Of a stretch of 64,000 nt of DNA, positions 60,004-64,000 are shown in pieces (the first letter of the stretch is position 1; the number at the start of each line of letters is the position of its first letter). The position numbers and the translations under genes are program-made. Source of the stretch: Pseudomonas sp. RIT288 (GTDB lineage Bacteria > Pseudomonadota > Gammaproteobacteria > Pseudomonadales > Pseudomonadaceae); NCBI RefSeq assembly GCF_000631985.1, contig NZ_JFYN01000020.1, forward strand, positions 22,356 to 86,355, written 5' to 3'. A model generated the notes under the pieces. That model worked only from the letters and a program-made list of their open reading frames with translations. It did not search any database and was not told the origin of the DNA.

Positions 60004-60609
60004 ATGAGCACAATCCGCGAGCGCAACAAAGAACTGATCCTGCGTGCCGCCAGTGAGGAATTTGCCGACAAGGGCTTCGCTGCGACCAAAACCAGCGACA
60101 TCGCCGCCAAGGCAGGATTGCCCAAGCCCAACGTCTACTACTACTTCAAATCCAAGGAAAACCTCTACCGCGAGGTCCTGGAAAGCATCATCGTGCCGAT
60201 CCTGCAGGCTTCGACCCCGTTCAACCCGGACGGCGTACCGAGCGAAGTGCTCAGCGGCTACATCCGCTCAAAGATCCGCATCTCCCGCGACCTGCCCTTC
60301 GCCTCCAAGGTGTTTGCCAGCGAAATCATGCACGGTGCCCCTCACCTGAGCACCGACCTGGTCGAGCAGCTCAACAGCCAGGCCAAGCACAACATCGACT
60401 GCATCCAGAGCTGGATCGACCGCGGCCAGATCGCCCCGATCGACCCCAACCACCTGATGTTCAGCATCTGGGCCGCGACCCAGACCTACGCCGATTTCGA
60501 CTGGCAGATCTCTGCGGTCACCGGCAAGGACAAGCTGGACGAGGCGGATTACGAGGCCGCGGCGCAGACGATTATCCGGTTGGTGCTGAAGGGGTGTGAA
60601 CCGGACTGA
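60004..60609 (+). CDS. TetR family regulator (RutR-like)
   Basis: 201 residues from the ATG at 60004; the frame continues 20 codons upstream, but homologues begin MSTIRERNKELILRAAS. The helix-turn-helix is TSDIAAKAGLPKPNVYYYFKSKENLY (residues 31-55). The ligand domain RISRDLPFASKVFASEIMHGAP matches the RutR/YcdC type, which in enterics senses uracil or thymine. In Pseudomonas similar regulators are tied to pyrimidine breakdown, but none of those genes lie here. REP doublet I follows the stop codon by about 17 bases. Confidence 0.85.
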   Translation: MSTIRERNKELILRAASEEFADKGFAATKTSDIAAKAGLPKPNVYYYFKSKENLYREVLESIIVPILQASTPFNPDGVPSEVLSGYIRSKIRISRDLPFASKVFASEIMHGAPHLSTDLVEQLNSQAKHNIDCIQSWIDRGQIAPIDPNHLMFSIWAATQTYADFDWQISAVTGKDKLDEADYEAAAQTIIRLVLKGCEPD

Positions 60610-60625
60610 TACACCGTGTTGAGCG

Positions 60626-60700
60626 CTTCGCGAGCAGGCTCGCTCCCACAAGAGATTTATAACCGCCGAATATCCAATGTGGGAGCGAGCCTGCTCGCGA
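60626..60700. repeat. REP doublet I, downstream flank of the RAYT gene
   Basis: CGCGAGCAGGCTCGCTCCCAC and GTGGGAGCGAGCCTGCTCGCG, ends inward, about 30 bases apart. It ends 23 bases before the RAYT stop codon. Both arms are exact copies of the subtype also present in doublet D. Confidence 0.9.
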
Positions 60701-60722
60701 ATGGCAGCAACTCGATATCAGC

Positions 60723-61181
60723 TCAAACCCAAATCGCATCCCACAGCGGATAGTCGCCAAGCTTCTCCACCAGACCAGCCCGCAACGGGTTGGCCACGAT
60801 GTACCTTGCCAACTTCACCAGATCTTCTTCTCTGCGCAATGCACGATCATGAAAGCCAGATTGCCAAAGACTGGTCTTTCGACCCGTCGAGAGATTCACG
60901 GCTTTGGTGCTGAGGGATTTTGTACGCTGCATCAACTCGCTGAGCGAACCACGCTTCAATTCAATCAGCCAATGAAAATGATCTGGCATGACGACCCAGG
61001 CCAACGAATTGGCAAACCCCATCGCCTCTGCGATGCGAAATTGGCTGGCGACCAGTCGACCCAGTTCAAAGTCGCTGAAAACAGGCTGCCTTCCCGCCGT
61101 GTTGGTAGTCAGTAGATAGATGCGGTTTTGTTCGGAGTAGCGACCAATGCGCAAACGATTTGAAGCAGATAGATCCAGCAT
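60723..61181 (-). CDS. REP-associated tyrosine transposase (RAYT)
   Basis: 152 residues of the Y1 (IS200-like) HUH superfamily as a single-domain RAYT. The metal-binding HUH pair is His68/His70 in VMPDHFHWLIE, and the probable catalytic Tyr127 is in LARYIVANPLRAGLV. The conserved WQSGFHDRALR precedes it. There is no second open frame and no terminal inverted ends of an insertion sequence; instead REP doublets lie on both sides (60626-60700 and 61277-61372). Such enzymes nick and join single-stranded REP DNA and are thought to have spread REPs through the genome. It is a chromosomal, vertically held gene, not a jumping element. All expected catalytic residues are present. Confidence 0.93.
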   Translation of the reverse strand: MLDLSASNRLRIGRYSEQNRIYLLTTNTAGRQPVFSDFELGRLVASQFRIAEAMGFANSLAWVVMPDHFHWLIELKRGSLSELMQRTKSLSTKAVNLSTGRKTSLWQSGFHDRALRREEDLVKLARYIVANPLRAGLVEKLGDYPLWDAIWV

Positions 61182-61276
61182 TCCTTTGCCTTTTCATGTC
61201 CTGATTATGAAAAGGCTAGTTCAGTGAATCTCCGAGCAAGCGTCAGACTTTTAGCAAGATATGTACGGAAGATCGC

Positions 61277-61372
61277 CTTCGCGAGCAGGCTCGCTCCCAC
61301 AGGGGACTTGGGTATTCAGACATTTTGTGTCTGAACACAATTCCAATTTGGGAGTGAGCCTGCTCGCGATAG
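61277..61372. repeat. REP doublet J, upstream flank of the RAYT gene
   Basis: CTTCGCGAGCAGGCTCGCTC on the left and GGGAGTGAGCCTGCTCGCG on the right, ends inward. The left arm is the GTGGGAGCGAGC subtype; the right arm reads TTGGGAGTGAGC, a mixed form. It starts 96 bases upstream of the RAYT start codon. Confidence 0.88.
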
Positions 61373-61394
61373 CGGTTAATCAATCAACACAGAT

Positions 61395-61835
61395 TCAAGC
61401 CGCCACCCCCGCATCCGCCCTTAAATCCAGCGCCTCCACAGCCCTGATCGCCACCTGCTCATCAATATCCGACAGATCGCCGCTGATGCCGATCGCCCCC
61501 AGCACATTCCCCGCCTGATCACGAATCAACACCCCGCCCGGGGCCGGGACGACGCTGCCCTGACCCATGCTGTTGAGTGCGGCGATGAAGGCCGGGCGTT
61601 GTTGGGCGTCCAGCGCCAGCAGGCGTGAGCCCTTGCCCAGGGCGATAGCGCCCCAGGCTTTGCCGATGGCGATGTTCGGGCGCAACAGGCTGGCGCCGTC
61701 TTCGCGTTGCAAGGTGATCAGGTGGCCGCCGGTATCGAGTACCGCGATGGTCAGCGGCGCGGCGTTGATCCCGCGCCCGGTGCTGATGGCTTCGTTGACC
61801 AGGTTGACTGCGACTTTCAAGGTTAAAGCGCTCAT
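61395..61835 (-). CDS. GlcG/HbpS-like haem-binding family protein
   Basis: 146 residues of the GlcG/HbpS family. The N-terminus is ALTLKVAVNLVNEAISTGRG, then the conserved PLTIAVLDTGGHLITLQREDGASLLRPNIAIGKAWGA and GGVLIRDQAGNVLGAIGISGD. Members bind haem, cobalamin or act in glycolate and glyoxylate pathways. Here it is divergent from glyoxylate carboligase and both upstream regions carry TTGTATACAA palindromes, which ties it to that pathway. Cytosolic. GAGG precedes the ATG. Confidence 0.9.
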   Translation of the reverse strand: MSALTLKVAVNLVNEAISTGRGINAAPLTIAVLDTGGHLITLQREDGASLLRPNIAIGKAWGAIALGKGSRLLALDAQQRPAFIAALNSMGQGSVVPAPGGVLIRDQAGNVLGAIGISGDLSDIDEQVAIRAVEALDLRADAGVAA

Positions 61836-61928
61836 GGTGCCGTCCTCATTTTGTTATTGGGAAAGTCGTGGGGCTGCGTTCAAGTGCCGCAGCTCGATGC
61901 CACAAATAGAACACAATGAATTATTTTT

Positions 61929-61938
61929 TTGTATACAA
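61929..61938. promoter_or_regulatory. TTGTATACAA palindrome, left copy
   Basis: A perfect 10-bp palindrome in the gap between the GlcG-like gene and gcl. An identical copy lies 139 bp away, centre to centre. The core fits GntR-family (FadR/FCD type) operators. Regulator not in the window. Confidence 0.7.
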
Positions 61939-62067
61939 TAATTCTCGAAATGCGCCACGTGCGACGAAAAGCCACAGCAGAACCGGGCTTGCGACGAATG
62001 AAACAGGCGCTTGAGAAAATGGATTGACCTGCGCCGTCCGCCGTGAATACACTCTGCGCAAAGCCAC

Positions 62068-62077
62068 TTGTATACAA
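62068..62077. promoter_or_regulatory. TTGTATACAA palindrome, right copy
   Basis: Identical to the copy at 61929 and 27 bases before the gcl start codon, so a bound repressor would block gcl transcription or early elongation. Confidence 0.72.
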
Positions 62078-62104
62078 TTACAAAACGTAAAGAGGCACAA
62101 AACC

Positions 62105-63880
62105 ATGAGCAAAATGAGAGCAATCGAAGCCGCCGTTCTGGTGATGCGCCGTGAAGGGGTTGATACCGCTTTTGGCATTCCGGGTGCTGCGATCAACCCG
62201 CTGTACTCCGCCCTGCAGAAAGTCGGTGGCATCGATCACGTCCTCGCTCGCCACGTCGAAGGCGCGTCACACATGGCCGAGGGTTACACCCGCACCAAGG
62301 CCGGCAACATCGGCGTGTGCATCGGTACTTCCGGCCCTGCCGGTACCGATATGGTCACCGGGCTCTACAGCGCCTCGGCTGACTCGATCCCCATCCTCTG
62401 CATTACCGGCCAGGCACCCCGCGCCCGTATGCACAAGGAAGACTTTCAGGCGGTCGACATCACCAGCATCGTCAAGCCCGTCACCAAGTGGGCGACCACG
62501 GTTCTGGAGCCGGGCCAGGTGCCTTACGCGTTCCAGAAAGCCTTCTATGAAATGCGCTCCGGTCGCCCAGGCCCGGTACTGATCGACCTGCCGTTCGACG
62601 TGCAGATGGCCGAAATCGAATTCGACATCGACGCCTACCAGCCGCTGCCGCTGGCCAAGCCAACCGCGACCCGCGTTCAGGTCGAGAAGGCTCTGGCTTT
62701 GCTGGATCAGGCCGAGCGCCCATTGCTGGTAGCCGGCGGTGGCATCATCAATGCCGACGCCAGCGACCTGCTGGTGGAGTTCGCCGAGCTGACCGGTATT
62801 CCGGTGATCCCGACCCTGATGGGCTGGGGCACCATCCCGGACGATCACCCGCTGATGGTCGGCATGGTCGGCCTGCAGACTTCGCACCGCTACGGCAACG
62901 CGACGATGCTCAAATCCGACGTGGTGCTGGGCATCGGTAACCGTTGGGCCAACCGTCACACCGGATCGGTCGACGTCTATACCGAAGGCCGCAAGTTCAT
63001 TCACGTCGATATCGAAGGCACGCAGATCGGCCGCGTGTTCACGCCGGATCTGGGCATCGTTTCCGACGCTGCTGCCGCGCTGACCGTGTTCATCGAAGTC
63101 GCCCGTGAATGGCAAGCCGCCGGCAAGCTGAAAAACCGCAGCGCCTGGCAGCAAGACTGCCAACAACGTAAAGCCAGCCTGCACCGCAAGACCCACTTCG
63201 ACAACGTGCCGGTCAAGCCGCAGCGCGTGTACGAGGAAATGAACCAGGTGTTCGGCAAAGACACTTGCTACGTCAGCACCATCGGTCTGTCGCAGATTGC
63301 CGGCGCGCAGTTCCTGCACGTCTACAAGCCGCGTCACTGGATCAACTGCGGTCAGGCAGGCCCGTTGGGTTGGACCATTCCGGCAGCGCTGGGCGTGGTC
63401 AAGGCTGATCCGACGCGCAAGGTCGTGGCCCTGTCGGGGGACTATGACTTCCAGTTCATGATCGAGGAGCTGGCGGTGGGCGCGCAGTTCAAGCTGCCGT
63501 ACATCCACGTGGTGGTGAACAACTCGTACCTGGGGCTGATCCGTCAGGCTCAGCGCGGTTTCGACATGGACTACTGCGTGCAGTTGTCTTTCGACAACCT
63601 CAATGCTCCAGAACTCAACGGTTACGGCGTCGACCACATCGCAGTCGCCGAAGGCCTGGGTTGCAAGGCGTTGCGGGTATTCGAACCGGCTCAGATCCAG
63701 CCTGCGCTGCGCAAGGCTCAGGAGCTGATCGAAGAGTTCAAGGTGCCGGTGATCGTCGAGATTATTCTGGAGCGTGTGACCAACATTTCCATGGGCACCG
63801 AGATCAACGCCGTCAACGAATTCGAAGACCTGGCACTGGTCGGCAACGACGCGCCAACGGCGATTTCGCTGCTCGACTGA
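62105..63880 (+). CDS. gcl: Glyoxylate carboligase
   Basis: 591 residues from the ATG at 62105 (AGAGG nine bases upstream); the upstream frame is rejected. It joins two glyoxylate molecules to tartronate semialdehyde with loss of CO2, using thiamine diphosphate and FAD. The N-terminal TPP domain has GIPGAAINPLYSAL. Val51 in ARHVEGASHMAEGY replaces the usual catalytic Glu of this enzyme class, the known hallmark of Gcl. The C-terminal TPP motif is SGDYDFQFMIEELAVG. It feeds allantoin, glycolate or ethylene-glycol carbon into central metabolism. The next genes of the usual operon (hyi, glxR) would lie beyond the window. Confidence 0.97.
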   Translation: MSKMRAIEAAVLVMRREGVDTAFGIPGAAINPLYSALQKVGGIDHVLARHVEGASHMAEGYTRTKAGNIGVCIGTSGPAGTDMVTGLYSASADSIPILCITGQAPRARMHKEDFQAVDITSIVKPVTKWATTVLEPGQVPYAFQKAFYEMRSGRPGPVLIDLPFDVQMAEIEFDIDAYQPLPLAKPTATRVQVEKALALLDQAERPLLVAGGGIINADASDLLVEFAELTGIPVIPTLMGWGTIPDDHPLMVGMVGLQTSHRYGNATMLKSDVVLGIGNRWANRHTGSVDVYTEGRKFIHVDIEGTQIGRVFTPDLGIVSDAAAALTVFIEVAREWQAAGKLKNRSAWQQDCQQRKASLHRKTHFDNVPVKPQRVYEEMNQVFGKDTCYVSTIGLSQIAGAQFLHVYKPRHWINCGQAGPLGWTIPAALGVVKADPTRKVVALSGDYDFQFMIEELAVGAQFKLPYIHVVVNNSYLGLIRQAQRGFDMDYCVQLSFDNLNAPELNGYGVDHIAVAEGLGCKALRVFEPAQIQPALRKAQELIEEFKVPVIVEIILERVTNISMGTEINAVNEFEDLALVGNDAPTAISLLD

Positions 63881-63911
63881 TCTGCCAGGATTTGATGGCC
63901 GCGGTTACTCC

Positions 63912-63999
63912 CCTGTAGGAGCTGCCGCAGGCTGCGATCTTTTGATCTTGGTTTTTCAGGATCAAGGTCAAAAGATCGCAGCCTGCGGCAGCTCCTACA
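63912..63999. repeat. GTAGGAGCTG-type inverted element, copy 6
   Basis: CTGTAGGAGCTGCCGCAGGC on the left and GCCTGCGGCAGCTCCTAC on the right. The inner stem is GCTGCGATCTTTTGA with TCAAAAGATCGCAGC, and the loop is longer than in copies 1 and 2. It lies 32 bases after gcl, at the window end. Confidence 0.88.
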
Positions 64000-64000
64000 C

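Noticed and set aside
60723..61181. A conventional IS200 insertion sequence
   Set aside because: There are no IS200 ends or TnpB partner. The flanking repeats are REP doublets, which fits a resident RAYT better.

Overview
The window is a stretch of chromosome from a Pseudomonas of the P. fluorescens group. This rests on the gene order gltA <> sdhCDAB-sucAB-lpd-sucCD, the REP families in the gaps, the hda / AI-2E permease / DUF2066 / purMN neighbourhood, a split aerobic-type cobalamin operon and the GC-rich codon use. No tRNA, rRNA, CRISPR array, prophage or classical insertion sequence was seen. Genes are intact and tightly packed, and many operon partners overlap by ATGA.

Layout. 1-3822: a long gene-free start, two small uncharacterised genes, a FadL-type porin and a periplasmic glutathione peroxidase. 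3875-5663: an MFS exporter with a 41-codon overlapping partner and a MarR regulator; matching palindromes lie before marR and before the MFS gene. 5840-14828: a ten-gene late cobalamin operon (cobO, cobB, bluB, cbiB, cobD, cobQ, cobU, cobT, cobC, cobS) read leftward behind a cobalamin riboswitch at about 14925-15110. 15305-18774: an unknown gene, a sorbosone-dehydrogenase-like lipoprotein and two NlpC/P60 lipoproteins. 19000-24895: hda, an AI-2E family permease, DUF2066, purM-purN and DUF3108. 25044-34750: a chemoreceptor, an amidohydrolase, OsmC, pirin, a dienelactone hydrolase, htpG, two hotdog thioesterases, a small lipoprotein, MAPEG and DUF599. 35007-49934: brnQ and the TCA cluster. 49935-51034: a roughly 0.9 kb gene-free inverted-repeat element with a hexanucleotide tandem repeat. 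51035-56476: actP-yjcH, an orphan betaine-type binding protein, a GH17 glucan enzyme and a small membrane protein. 56700-60609: an alpha/beta hydrolase coupled to an MlaA-like protein, DUF808 and a TetR regulator. 60723-63880: a REP-associated tyrosine transposase (RAYT), a GlcG-like protein and glyoxylate carboligase.

The genes themselves are ordinary for the genus. The least ordinary content is the repeat system. A RAYT gene lies between two REP doublets, and further doublets of the same family are scattered through the window. One has supplied the C-terminus of CobB and another sits inside the cobalamin operon. A second, unrelated inverted element (GTAGGAGCTG...GATCTTTTGATC) recurs six times with no candidate mobiliser here, and a third REP type occurs once. 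Functionally the window joins central carbon flow (citrate synthase, succinate dehydrogenase, 2-oxoglutarate dehydrogenase, succinyl-CoA ligase, acetate uptake, glyoxylate condensation) with B12 assembly, purine synthesis and envelope maintenance.
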